The translations under genes and the position numbers were made by a program. A DNA stretch of 64,000 bases, from contig JANQRI010000011.1 of the NCBI GenBank assembly GCA_028284675.1, positions 124,001 through 188,000 on the forward strand. The letters are read 5' to 3'. How positions within the stretch are numbered: position 1 is the first letter of the stretch; each line of letters starts with the position of its first letter. Below the pieces are notes generated by a model. The model saw nothing but the letters and a program-made list of their open reading frames with translations, did no database searches and had not been told where the DNA came from. Origin of the DNA: Gammaproteobacteria bacterium. Lineage in GTDB: Bacteria; Pseudomonadota; Gammaproteobacteria; HTCC5015. This document shows positions 52,126 to 61,205 of this stretch, one piece after another.

Positions 52126-53541
52126 TTAAACAGTCATTCCCAGCTCTTTGAGCTTGCGGGTCAGTGTATTGCGCCCCCAGCCGAGCAGTTTTGCTGCATC
52201 CTGTTTGCGTCCACCGGTTTTTTCCAGCGCAACTTCTATCAGCGTTCGTTCCAGCTGCGGTAACGCGGTATCCAGAATCTGTTTTGAGCCCCGATTTAAT
52301 TCGTGCTGTGCCCAGCGCCGCAGTGATGCCTCCCAGCTATTGTCAGCGCTGATTTCATCTATGGCCTGGTTTTGACCCTGCTCCAGCAGTTCTGACGGCA
52401 GGTCCAATAACTGCACTTCACGGCCGCTGGCCATCACTGTCAGCCAACGGCTTAAGTTTTCCAGTTGTCTGACATTGCCTTTCCAGGGCTGCTCTTTGAG
52501 CCAGCTTTCCACCTCGGGGTGAACGGTTTTCACCTCAACGGCAAGTTCCTGAGCTGCCTGCTTCAGGAAATAACGCATCAGTAGCGGAATATCTTCTTTA
52601 CGCTCGCGCAGTGCTGGAGTATGAATCCGGATTACATTCAGGCGGTGAAATAAATCTTCACGGAATTTGCCTTCATGTACCAGGCGTTCCAGGTTTTGAT
52701 GAGTCGCAGCGAGAATGCGGACATCGACTTTAATCGGAACATGGCCGCCGACCCGGTAAAACTCGCCATCAGAAAGTACTCTGAGGAGACGTGTCTGCAG
52801 TTCTGCGGGCATATCACCTATCTCATCCAAAAACAAAGAACCGCCATTGGCCTGCTCAAACCGGCCCTGGCGTTGGTTTTGAGCGCCGGTGAAAGCGCCT
52901 TTTTCGTGACCGAATAATTCGGATTCAAGCAGATCGCGCGGAATCGCGGCCATGTTTAATGCGATGAATGGATTTGCGGCTCTTGGGCTGTGCCGGTGTA
53001 ATGCGCGTGCGACCAGTTCTTTGCCGGTGCCTGATTCACCGTTAATCAGGACGGTGATATTCGATTGCGAGAGTCGTCCGATAGCCCGGAAAACTTCCTG
53101 CATGGCGGGTGCTTCACCGATAATTTCCGGCAGTTTTTCCTCAGTGAGTTCCAGTTTGCCGCTGGTTTGATGGTGGTGTTCACAGGCTCGTTGTGCCAAA
53201 GCCACCGCATCATTCACATCAAAAGGTTTTGGTAAATACTCGAATGCACCACCTTCATAGGCAGATACAGCGCTGTCGAGGTCCGAATGTGCGGTCGTGA
53301 TGATGACCGGAATATTCGGGTGTTCCTGTTTGAATTTACTCATGAACGCAAACCCGTCCATGCCGGGCATGCGTATGTCGGTGATGACGACATCCGGCAG
53401 CTTATGATGCATTGCAGTCATTGCATCGTCTGCGTTATTGAATGTAAATACCTGTAAATCAGCCTGCTGCAGAGCCCGTTCGAGCACCCAGCGAATCGAC
53501 TGATCGTCGTCAATAACCCAAATACTATCCTGTCTGCCCAT
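52126..53541 (-). CDS. ntrC: Nitrogen response regulator NtrC (sigma-54 activator)
   Basis: About 471 aa from the ATG at 53541 (GAGAG upstream). The receiver domain has the phospho-acceptor D55 in VVITDIRMPGMDG. The AAA+ core carries GESGTGKE (Walker A), GHEKGAFTGAQ (the sigma-54 contact loop) and LFLDEIGDMP. The Fis-type helix-turn-helix is KQDAAKLLGWGRNTLTRKLKELG. It activates nitrogen-limitation genes when phosphorylated by NtrB. It overlaps the ntrB end by 17 bp. Confidence 0.96.
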   Translation of the reverse strand: MGRQDSIWVIDDDQSIRWVLERALQQADLQVFTFNNADDAMTAMHHKLPDVVITDIRMPGMDGFAFMSKFKQEHPNIPVIITTAHSDLDSAVSAYEGGAFEYLPKPFDVNDAVALAQRACEHHHQTSGKLELTEEKLPEIIGEAPAMQEVFRAIGRLSQSNITVLINGESGTGKELVARALHRHSPRAANPFIALNMAAIPRDLLESELFGHEKGAFTGAQNQRQGRFEQANGGSLFLDEIGDMPAELQTRLLRVLSDGEFYRVGGHVPIKVDVRILAATHQNLERLVHEGKFREDLFHRLNVIRIHTPALRERKEDIPLLMRYFLKQAAQELAVEVKTVHPEVESWLKEQPWKGNVRQLENLSRWLTVMASGREVQLLDLPSELLEQGQNQAIDEISADNSWEASLRRWAQHELNRGSKQILDTALPQLERTLIEVALEKTGGRKQDAAKLLGWGRNTLTRKLKELGMTV

Positions 53542-54634
53542 CTTTGCTCTCTGATGAGTGGTTGAATGGTAATAAGATTGAGAATGTTGTGTTACCTGCA
53601 TCGCTTTCGCACTCTATTAATCCTCCATGCATACTCACCAAAGATTGGGCAATGGTCAGACCCAAGCCGGTGCCTTCGGAGCGACCGGTCACCATTGGGA
53701 AAAATATATATTCCAGTTTGTCTTCCGGTATTCCCGGGCCATTGTCGATAACCTGCAGTTGTAATACGAGCTTGTGTAGTGTGTGTCCGATATGACAATA
53801 ACGGAGCACACGGGTTCTTAGTGTTATTTGTCCGCTTTCGTTGTCGCGTACCGCCTGCCAGGCATTGCGGACAATGTTCAGTATGGCCTGAATCAGCTGA
53901 TCCCGGTCTATTGGGATTGACGGAATGCTGGGATCATAATCCAGCTGTATCTTTAAGTTGCCATTGGCTTCAGCGAGAATCAGTTTGATAACATGATTGA
54001 GTATTTCATGAATGCTGAGTTCAGATTTTTGTGGCAGTGAGCGCGGCCCCAGCATGTTTTTGACCAGTGCACGCAAGCGGTCGGCTTCGCTGATAATAAT
54101 TCGTGTGTACTCGCGAGCTTCTTCAGGTAATTCACGCTCCAGCAGCTGAGCTGCACCGCGCAGGCCGCCCAGTGGGTTGTTGACTTCATGTGCAAGGCCT
54201 CTGGCTATTGCTCTGGCGGTCATATGTTGGGCGATTTGTTGTTCGTCGTGCGCGATTTTTAAAATTCGGTCGACCCGGTTGATTTCAATCAGGAACCCGC
54301 AGTCTGTTGAGGCTTCATACAATGGGACAACCGTGCAATTAACAGCCTGCTCCGCGGAATTCGGCGATTTGATCGTGATTTCATGATAAGTGCAGGATTG
54401 CCTGCCGCCTTCTGCGACCTTTAAGCAGTCCAGCAGTGTCTTTGGTCCATCATCAACCATTACATCTGCCAGGTTAAACTGCCCGACCATGCGCATACTG
54501 ATTCCGAACAGTTCTTCCGCGGCGGGATTTATGAAAATAGGCACAAAGTCAGTATTGGTCATCAATACTGACGTGCTTAAATTTTCAAGAATTTGTGTGT
54601 GAAAGGTTTGGTTCAATGGCATAACCGCATTCAT
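53525..54634 (-). CDS. ntrB: Nitrogen regulation sensor kinase NtrB
   Basis: A 369-aa soluble histidine kinase. An N-terminal PAS domain (TSVLMTNTDFVPIFINPAAEELFG) precedes the H-box with H149 (ARGLAHEVNNPLGGLRGAA), N-box (QAILNIVRNAWQAV) and G-boxes (VIDNGPGIPE, GRSEGTGLGLTIA). It phosphorylates NtrC under nitrogen limitation and is controlled by PII. It is coupled to ntrC by overlap. Confidence 0.95.
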   Translation of the reverse strand: MNAVMPLNQTFHTQILENLSTSVLMTNTDFVPIFINPAAEELFGISMRMVGQFNLADVMVDDGPKTLLDCLKVAEGGRQSCTYHEITIKSPNSAEQAVNCTVVPLYEASTDCGFLIEINRVDRILKIAHDEQQIAQHMTARAIARGLAHEVNNPLGGLRGAAQLLERELPEEAREYTRIIISEADRLRALVKNMLGPRSLPQKSELSIHEILNHVIKLILAEANGNLKIQLDYDPSIPSIPIDRDQLIQAILNIVRNAWQAVRDNESGQITLRTRVLRYCHIGHTLHKLVLQLQVIDNGPGIPEDKLEYIFFPMVTGRSEGTGLGLTIAQSLVSMHGGLIECESDAGNTTFSILLPFNHSSESKDGQTG

Positions 54635-54881
54635 AAATTAAGCAATGCAAAAACCGATCCAACTTAGAGCCCCCTTTGAAAAGGGCTTGGATTATGGTTT
54701 ATATGATGAAAATCAAGTACTTATGTATTGCCAGGAGTGATGTCTCAAAGCTAGATTAGTATAACGGAATGCACGATGTTAGTGCAGGGTCGCCAGGCAC
54801 GCGCTCTTCCCGGTAGTTGCTTTTGAGTCCCGGTAATATTTTGGATTTGCGGTTTAATAACTGGATGGCAAAGCTCAGGTT

Positions 54882-55406
54882 TTAAAAGCCTTGCGCGACG
54901 GATTTTTCGATATTGATGGTGACCGGCTTGGTGTTGATTACGGTATTGCCGGCTTCGTCGATGACGCGTGCGGAAACCCGATGTCTGCCTGGATCCGCAT
55001 TGTCTAGCATATATGAGAGCTTGTTTTCGGTGAGCACTTCATCATTCAGTAAAATCTGCAGCTTGTGACCCTGGTCGGTTTTGATGGATGGTAGAAGCTT
55101 GATTTTGATACCCAGGTTAGCGGTATTGATGAAAACTGTCTGATTTGGCCTGGGTGCTAATATTTCCAGTATTTGGTAGGCGGCCGCTTTTTTGTTTTGT
55201 TTGAGCGGCTTTAAATCGAGTTTTAGAGGTTTGTTAGCGGAAATAACATTAAATGACGGGAGTGTAAGCTGTAAGCCACCCTCCGGAATCTGGGAACCGG
55301 TCTGCTCTACATTTTGGTCCGGTGGCTCGGGTTCTGCATATGCTTTGGTTACTATTGAAAAGCATATTACGCACGCCAAGCCATATAATGGTGCACGTAT
55401 TGGCAT
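54882..55406 (-). CDS. Secreted protein of unknown role, 174 aa, between glnA and ntrB
   Basis: A signal peptide (ACVICFSIVTKAYAEPE, cleavage after AYA about residue 24) leads to a beta-rich domain. The second half resembles an Ig-like fold (NQTVFINTANLGIKIKLLP; GRHRVSARVIDEAGNTVI). In relatives a DUF4124 protein often sits in this spot between glnA and ntrB; this one lacks the DUF4124 tryptophan motif but has the same Ig-like C-terminal part. No function is known. The 247 bp before ntrB show nothing decisive. Confidence 0.65.
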   Translation of the reverse strand: MPIRAPLYGLACVICFSIVTKAYAEPEPPDQNVEQTGSQIPEGGLQLTLPSFNVISANKPLKLDLKPLKQNKKAAAYQILEILAPRPNQTVFINTANLGIKIKLLPSIKTDQGHKLQILLNDEVLTENKLSYMLDNADPGRHRVSARVIDEAGNTVINTKPVTINIEKSVAQGF

Positions 55407-55500
55407 TTCACACCTACCAGCATCAAATTGAATCTAGATACTACCTGAGTATAGACCAATATGCAGTTACCAATATCTCATTTTCGCAATACGTATAAAG

Positions 55501-55527
55501 CGAAACGCCCCATTTTGGGGCGTTTCG
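55501..55527 (-). terminator. Intrinsic terminator after glnA
   Basis: CGAAACGCCCC-ATTTT-GGGGCGTTTCG is a perfect 11-bp stem with a 5-nt loop, 27 bp after the glnA stop. The T-run on the minus strand is weak (CTTTA), but stem strength makes it a good terminator. Confidence 0.75.
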
Positions 55528-55553
55528 TCGTCTGTAACACAAGAGGTTCTTGC

Positions 55554-56963
55554 TTAGACGCTGTAATACATATCGAACTCAATCGGGTGGGTGTGCAGGC
55601 GCAGTGCCTCAACTTCCTCTGATTTCAGTCCAATGTATGCATCAATCAGGTCGTCACTGAATACGCCGCCAGCCGTCAGGAATGCACGGTCTTTATCCAG
55701 AGCGGCCAGTGCTTCGTCAAAGCTGAAAGCAACCTTAGGAATTTCAGCCTCTTCTTCCGGAGGCAGATCGTAAAGGTCTTTATCCATTGCTGAGCCCGGG
55801 TCGATCTTATTGGCGATACCGTCAAGGCCGGCCATTAACATTGCAGCAAATGCCAGGTACGGGTTACCGGTGGAGTCAGGGAAGCGTACCTCAATGCGGC
55901 GTGCTTTGGGGCTCGCAACATATGGAATACGGATTGAAGCTGAGCGGTTACGTGCTGAATAGGCAAGCATAACAGGTGCTTCAAAGCCGGGAACCAGTCG
56001 CTTATAAGAGTTTGTTGACGCGTTGGTGAATGCATTAATTGCCTGGGCATGTTTGATAATGCCGCCAATATAATGCAATGCTGTTTCAGACAGGCCGCCA
56101 TATTGATCACCGCTGAACAGGTTTTCACCGCCTTTCGCGAGAGACTGGTGACAGTGCATGCCATTACCATTATCACCAACCAGCGGCTTAGGCATAAAAG
56201 TGGCGGTCTTGCCGTATGAGTGAGCAACGTTATGGACGACATATTTATAGATTTGCAGTTCGTCAGCTTTTTTCACCAAAGTGTTGAACAGTGTGCCGAT
56301 TTCGCATTGTCCTGCGGTGGCAACCTCGTGGTGATGTACTTCGGTTTGAATGCCCATTTCTTCACAGGTCAGACACATAGCGGAACGAATGTTCTGCAGT
56401 GAGTCTACCGGTGGTACCGGGAAGTAACCGCCTTTAACACCGGGTCTGTGGCCGATATTGCCACTGTCGATTTGCACTTCTGAAGCCCAGGCGCCTTCGT
56501 GTGAGCCGATTTGATAGAAGGAGCTGTCCATTGTGGTTGACCACTTCACGTCATCAAAGACGAAAAATTCGGCTTCCGGGCCAAAATAAACGGTATCGGC
56601 GATACCGGTGGACTTCAGATAGGCTTCGGCACGTTTGGCGAGGGAGCGTGGATCACGTGAATAGCCCTGCATGGTTGATGGCTCGATAACATCGCAGCGA
56701 ATCAGCAGTGTACTTTCGTCAAAAAACGGATCCATTACCGCAGTGCTTGTATCCGGCATCAAAATCATGTCGGACTCATTGATACCTTTCCAGCCGGAAA
56801 TGGATGAGCCATCAAACATTTTACCGTCTTCAAACACTGATTCATCAACAGTATGGGCGGGCACGGTGACGTGTTGTTCTTTTCCGCGGGTATCAGTAAA
56901 ACGGAAATCAACGAATTTAACCCCTTGGTCTTTTATAGTCTTAAATACTTCACTTGCGGACAT
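55554..56963 (-). CDS. glnA: Glutamine synthetase, type I
   Basis: A 469-aa protein with the full GS-I set: FDGSSISGWKGINESDM (metal loop), FGPEAEFFVFDDV, GNGMHCHQSL (catalytic His loop), and NRSASIRIPY. The adenylylation Tyr is in KDLYDLPPEEEAEIP, so it should be controlled by GlnE. It makes glutamine from glutamate, ammonia and ATP. A strong ribosome site (GGAGGAACACC) precedes the ATG, and a sigma-54 promoter and NtrC sites lie upstream. ntrB-ntrC follow further downstream on the same strand after a terminator. Confidence 0.98.
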   Translation of the reverse strand: MSASEVFKTIKDQGVKFVDFRFTDTRGKEQHVTVPAHTVDESVFEDGKMFDGSSISGWKGINESDMILMPDTSTAVMDPFFDESTLLIRCDVIEPSTMQGYSRDPRSLAKRAEAYLKSTGIADTVYFGPEAEFFVFDDVKWSTTMDSSFYQIGSHEGAWASEVQIDSGNIGHRPGVKGGYFPVPPVDSLQNIRSAMCLTCEEMGIQTEVHHHEVATAGQCEIGTLFNTLVKKADELQIYKYVVHNVAHSYGKTATFMPKPLVGDNGNGMHCHQSLAKGGENLFSGDQYGGLSETALHYIGGIIKHAQAINAFTNASTNSYKRLVPGFEAPVMLAYSARNRSASIRIPYVASPKARRIEVRFPDSTGNPYLAFAAMLMAGLDGIANKIDPGSAMDKDLYDLPPEEEAEIPKVAFSFDEALAALDKDRAFLTAGGVFSDDLIDAYIGLKSEEVEALRLHTHPIEFDMYYSV

Positions 56964-57022
56964 GGTGTTCCTCCGGATTGTTGGTCCTGAAAGCGCTGCG
57001 TGGAGCGTAGTTCAATAAAGTC

Positions 57023-57038
57023 AGCACAAAGTGTGCCA
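57023..57038 (-). promoter_or_regulatory. Sigma-54 promoter of glnA
   Basis: On the minus strand TGGCACACTTTGTGCT matches TGGCAC-N5-TTGCW with one change, and the invariant GG and GC are correctly 12 bp apart. Transcription would start near 57012, about 49 nt before the glnA ATG. Confidence 0.75.
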
Positions 57039-57087
57039 TCAAAAATACATTAAAAATCAATGCTTTGCAGATGCCACGGGCAATGGG

Positions 57088-57135
57088 TGCACTAGTTTAG
57101 GGCGATCAGAGCTTTGATTGCACTAATAAAGTGCG
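57088..57135. promoter_or_regulatory. Two NtrC-binding-site-like repeats upstream of glnA
   Basis: TGCACTAATAAAGTGCG (57119-57135) fits TGCACY-N5-RGTGCA with one mismatch. TGCACTAGTTTAGGGCG (57088-57104) has a good left half and a weak right half. Their centres lie about 115 and 84 bp upstream of the expected start, normal for an NtrC enhancer. Confidence 0.65.
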
Positions 57136-57394
57136 CATATTGATTGACGGTAGATCAATTGGAGCTGATTGCTCGCTGGTCATGGCCAAATGCGTACAAG
57201 CCCTGGCGACTGCCAAGTTTCAGGGTGATGATTACACATGTCAAGCAAGTTTGGCCGCATTTCACCAGTTTGTTGGAAAGCAGGCGTTTTGCCGTTAAGC
57301 GGATTCGCAGATAGCCGTGCAGACCTGTTTATCGTTACGTTATACTTGCCGACCCGCCGGTTCGGCCGGTGAAAATCGATCCATATATCAGGCT

Positions 57395-58318
57395 ATGCAA
57401 ACCGAAAAAACAAATAATGTGCAGACTTTTCAGGGCATGATTGCAGCCCTGGAACATTTCTGGGCCGCACAGGGCTGTGTGCTCGTACAACCTTATGACA
57501 TGGAAATGGGGGCCGGGACGTTCCATCCTGCAACATTTTTGCGTGCGATTGGTCCTGAGCCGTGGCGTGTTGCCTATGTGCAGCCTTCACGCCGGCCAAC
57601 CGACGGCCGCTACGGCGAAAATCCAAATCGCCTGCAGCACTATTATCAATATCAGGTTTTATTAAAGCCATCGCCGCTGGAAATTCAAACGCTGTATCTG
57701 GATTCATTAAAAGCCTTGGGTATTGATCCTTTGGTTCATGACATTCGGTTTGTTGAGGATAACTGGGAGTCACCGACCCTGGGAGCCTGGGGTTTGGGTT
57801 GGGAGGTTTGGCTCAATGGAATGGAAGTGACTCAATTTACTTATTTCCAGCAGGTGGGTGGCCTGGATTGTCGGCCGGTCAGCGGTGAAATAACGTATGG
57901 CCTGGAACGTATTGCAATGTATTTGCAGGATAAAGAAAGTGTTTATGATCTGGTATGGGCGCAGGGGCCTGGCGGTACGGTCACTTACGGTGATGTGTAT
58001 CATCAAAACGAGGTTGAGCAGTCACAGTATAATTTCGAGCATGCCAATATCGATGTGTTGTTTCGTTTATTTGATGATTGTGAACAGCAAAGCCAGCATC
58101 TGATCGCTTCCGGTTTACCTTTGCCCGCTTATGAACAGGTGCTTAAAGCTTCACATGTCTTCAATTTGCTGGATGCGCGTAATGCGATTTCAGTCACCGA
58201 AAGACAGCGCTACATTTTACGTGTTCGTGCATTGGCCCGGGAAGTTGCCCAGCGCTATTACGATGTGCGTGAAGCGCTTGGGTTTCCAATGGTGATCGGT
58301 AAGAAGGCGGTGGTTTAG
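57395..58318 (+). CDS. glyQ: Glycyl-tRNA synthetase alpha subunit
   Basis: A 307-aa class II synthetase subunit. I start at the ATG at 57395 (MQTEKTNNVQTFQGMIAALEHFW), which matches the family length; the frame is open 26 codons earlier. Motifs: VQPSRRPTDGRYGENPNRLQHYYQ (motif 2), NWESPTLGAWGLGWEVWLNGMEVTQFTYFQQVGG and GEITYGLERIAMYLQ. With GlyS it forms the tetrameric bacterial enzyme. Its stop codon directly abuts the glyS ATG. Confidence 0.97.
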   Translation: MQTEKTNNVQTFQGMIAALEHFWAAQGCVLVQPYDMEMGAGTFHPATFLRAIGPEPWRVAYVQPSRRPTDGRYGENPNRLQHYYQYQVLLKPSPLEIQTLYLDSLKALGIDPLVHDIRFVEDNWESPTLGAWGLGWEVWLNGMEVTQFTYFQQVGGLDCRPVSGEITYGLERIAMYLQDKESVYDLVWAQGPGGTVTYGDVYHQNEVEQSQYNFEHANIDVLFRLFDDCEQQSQHLIASGLPLPAYEQVLKASHVFNLLDARNAISVTERQRYILRVRALAREVAQRYYDVREALGFPMVIGKKAVV

Positions 58319-60406
58319 ATGTCGACAAAAGACTTTTTAGTGGAAATCGGCACTGAGGAACTGCCACCGGTCGCACTGGGCAGGCTTTCAGAGGCATTTG
58401 AAAACGGCATCATGCAGGGATTGGCTGCACTTGGTTTCGAAGGCTTACAGAGTCAGCGTTATGCGACACCCAGGCGTTTGGCGGTGCTGGTATCCGGAGT
58501 GCCGGTCACGCAGGCCGACCAAATGATTGAGCGCCGTGGCCCGTCTTTGCAGGCGGCTTTTGATGCTGATAATAAACCGACCAAAGCCGCCGAAGGCTTT
58601 GCCCGCTCCTGTGGCGTCAGTGTGGATGCGCTTGAGCAAATTGATACGGGGAAAGGTCAGTTTCTATTTTATAAAACAGTAAAACCCGGAGAGGTAACCG
58701 AAGAATGTTTGCCTGATATCGTCAGTCGGGCTTTGGCCGGTTTGCCGATTCCAAAACGTATGCGCTGGGGAGATAGTGACGCGGAGTTTGTGCGTCCAGT
58801 GCACTGGCTTGTCATGCTGTTTGGTAGTGAAGCTGTTCAGGCGAATATTCTTGGAGTGGATAGTGGTAATCAGACTTTTGGGCATCGCTTTCATTACCCG
58901 GCGTCGATCACACTTGAAATACCATCGGATTATCCGGGCCTGTTATACGAGACCGGTAAGGTGGTTGTGGGGTTTGCTGACAGGCGTGAAAAAATAAAAC
59001 TACAGTTGGGTCAGTTGGCCAAACAACTCAATGGTCATGTTGATCTGGAGGCGGATGATGAATTGCTCAGCGAAGTCACCGCACTGGTGGAATGGCCGGT
59101 CGCGATTGCCTGCCGTTTTGACAAGCATTTTTTACAGGTGCCGGCTGAGGCGCTGGTATCCACAATGAAAAGTAATCAAAAATATTTTCCGGTATATGAT
59201 CATGACGGAAAATTAACGGAGAATTTTATTACGATCAGCAACCTGGAGAGCCTGGATCTGGAAAAAGTTCGTCAGGGTAATGAGCGTGTTATCAGGCCGC
59301 GCCTCGCGGATGCGGCGTTTTTCTGGGATCAGGATCGCAAGCAATCGTTGTCGATATACAATGAGCGTCTTAAGGCCGTGGTATTTCAGACGCGTCTTGG
59401 CAGTGTATATGATAAAGCAGCGCGGGTGGCGAGCCTGGCCGGTATTATCGCAACACGAATTAAATCCAATGTGGATGCAGCGACCCGTGCAGGTTTGCTT
59501 TGCAAGGCCGACCTGATGACGGAGATGGTCGGTGAATTTCCAAAACTGCAGGGCATCATGGGCCGCTATTATGCGTTGCACGATGGTGAACCTGAGGCCG
59601 TTGCGCTTGCGATAGAGGAACATTACAAGCCCCGTTTTGCCGGCGACCATCTGCCCGATTCAGAGGTTGGTCAGTGTGTCGCGATAGCGGATAAACTGGA
59701 TACATTGACCGGTATTTATGCGGTTGGGTTGAAACCGACCGGTGATAAGGACCCATATGCATTACGACGCGCGGCTCTGGGTTTGTTGAAGATTATGGTG
59801 GAAAAATCCTTGCCGCTGGATTTGTTGGAGTTGTTGCAACAGGCCGCTGCGCAGTTCAGTGCCGAAGTCAATGCACCGGCTGTGGTTGATGAGGTGTTTG
59901 AGTTTATTATGAATCGCTTGCGCGCCGAATATGAAGATAAAGCGTCGCAGGCGTATACGCCGCAACAGGTCGATGCGGTTATGGCTTGTGGGCCTACACG
60001 CCCTGTGGATTTTGACCAGCGCATTCAGGCGGTAAGAGCGTTCACCAAGCTGCCTGAAAGCGAGGCATTGGCGGCGGCGAATAAACGTATTGCCAACATC
60101 CTGAAAAAAACAGACGGCAGCGCACCGGGTGCTGTCGATCAAAGTTTGTTGCAAGAGCCTGCTGAGCAGACTCTTTATGCGCGTTTACAGAAGTTATTGC
60201 CGGAAGTTGAGCCGTTATCCGCTGAGGGTAAATATGAGCAGGCACTGGTGAAGCTTGCCGGCTTGCATGAGCCGGTCGATAAGTTTTTCGATGCGGTGCT
60301 GGTCATGGACGAAGATATAAAACTACGGGCTAACCGTTTGGCTTTATTGAACAGCCTGCATGGTGCGTTTACCCGGATAGCGGATATTTCGCGTTTGCAG
60401 CAATAA
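58319..60406 (+). CDS. glyS: Glycyl-tRNA synthetase beta subunit
   Basis: A 695-aa protein starting right after the glyQ stop. FLVEIGTEELPPVALGRL at the N-terminus, RYATPRRLAVLVSGV, PKRMRWGDSDAEFVRPVHWLVML, FPKLQGIMGRYYALHDGE and YALRRAALGLLKIMVE are all typical of GlyS. The C-terminal part binds the tRNA anticodon. It completes the heterotetramer with GlyQ. Confidence 0.97.
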   Translation: MSTKDFLVEIGTEELPPVALGRLSEAFENGIMQGLAALGFEGLQSQRYATPRRLAVLVSGVPVTQADQMIERRGPSLQAAFDADNKPTKAAEGFARSCGVSVDALEQIDTGKGQFLFYKTVKPGEVTEECLPDIVSRALAGLPIPKRMRWGDSDAEFVRPVHWLVMLFGSEAVQANILGVDSGNQTFGHRFHYPASITLEIPSDYPGLLYETGKVVVGFADRREKIKLQLGQLAKQLNGHVDLEADDELLSEVTALVEWPVAIACRFDKHFLQVPAEALVSTMKSNQKYFPVYDHDGKLTENFITISNLESLDLEKVRQGNERVIRPRLADAAFFWDQDRKQSLSIYNERLKAVVFQTRLGSVYDKAARVASLAGIIATRIKSNVDAATRAGLLCKADLMTEMVGEFPKLQGIMGRYYALHDGEPEAVALAIEEHYKPRFAGDHLPDSEVGQCVAIADKLDTLTGIYAVGLKPTGDKDPYALRRAALGLLKIMVEKSLPLDLLELLQQAAAQFSAEVNAPAVVDEVFEFIMNRLRAEYEDKASQAYTPQQVDAVMACGPTRPVDFDQRIQAVRAFTKLPESEALAAANKRIANILKKTDGSAPGAVDQSLLQEPAEQTLYARLQKLLPEVEPLSAEGKYEQALVKLAGLHEPVDKFFDAVLVMDEDIKLRANRLALLNSLHGAFTRIADISRLQQ

Positions 60407-60430
60407 CATTTCAACAGAAAGATTTTGGCG

Positions 60431-61192
60431 ATGACGTATCGGAAGGCAATCAGCCGTATTCGCACAGTAACGGGTAGCGTGCTGTATGGCTGTGTGTTTT
60501 GCTTAAGCACCGTAATATTGGCAACCGCGCTTTGTTTTTGTTTCTTTCTGCCGTTTCGCCAGCGGTATGCGTTTGCAAAATTTTGGGGTTGGGTTAATGC
60601 GACCGCATTAAAATTATTTTGTGGCATGAGCTATCGTATCGAGGGTGTTGACAATATACCGGCCGACCCGGTTGTTATTCTCGCCAAGCATCAGTCCACC
60701 TACGAAACCATGGTGTTAACTTATGAGCTGATGCCAATGGCCTGGGTTGCAAAGAAAGAGTTGCTTTGGGTGCCGTTTTTTGGTTGGGCGTTCAGATTAG
60801 CCGGTCCGATTATGATTGACCGTAAAGCAAAAACCCGTGCAGTGGATCAAATTGTTGAGCAGGGTACGCGTCATTTGAAATTGGGGCGTTCTGTATTAAT
60901 TTTTCCGGAGGGTACCCGGAAGTCACCGGGCAGTCAGCCGGGTTATCGTTTAGGTGGTGCTTTTCTGGCGGTTAAAAGCGGTTTTAATGTGTTACCGGTT
61001 GCGCATAATGCCGGTGAGTTTTGGCCCCGAAAAAGTTTTTTAAAATGGCCCGGAACTGTAACTTTTTCGATTGGCCCTGTGATTGAAACCGCGAGTAAAG
61101 ATCCAAAACTTGTGACCGAGCAGGCACAGAGCTGGATCGAAAACAAAATGAGTGAGATCAGCGATCCGGGTCGTCGGCATCCGGCTGGATAA
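60431..61192 (+). CDS. 1-acyl-sn-glycerol-3-phosphate acyltransferase-like protein
   Basis: A 253-aa PlsC-family protein from the ATG at 60431, 24 bp after glyS. One N-terminal transmembrane helix (VLYGCVFCLSTVILATALCFCFF). The catalytic motif reads HQSTYE (H-x4-E) in place of the usual H-x4-D, as in some Pseudomonas relatives near glyQS. The second motif is VLIFPEGTRKSPGS, with GPIMIDRKA between. It should acylate lysophosphatidate or a similar lipid at the inner membrane. gmhB, often between glyS and this gene, is missing. Confidence 0.88.
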   Translation: MTYRKAISRIRTVTGSVLYGCVFCLSTVILATALCFCFFLPFRQRYAFAKFWGWVNATALKLFCGMSYRIEGVDNIPADPVVILAKHQSTYETMVLTYELMPMAWVAKKELLWVPFFGWAFRLAGPIMIDRKAKTRAVDQIVEQGTRHLKLGRSVLIFPEGTRKSPGSQPGYRLGGAFLAVKSGFNVLPVAHNAGEFWPRKSFLKWPGTVTFSIGPVIETASKDPKLVTEQAQSWIENKMSEISDPGRRHPAG

Positions 61193-61205
61193 GCCCTGGG
61201 TCAGA

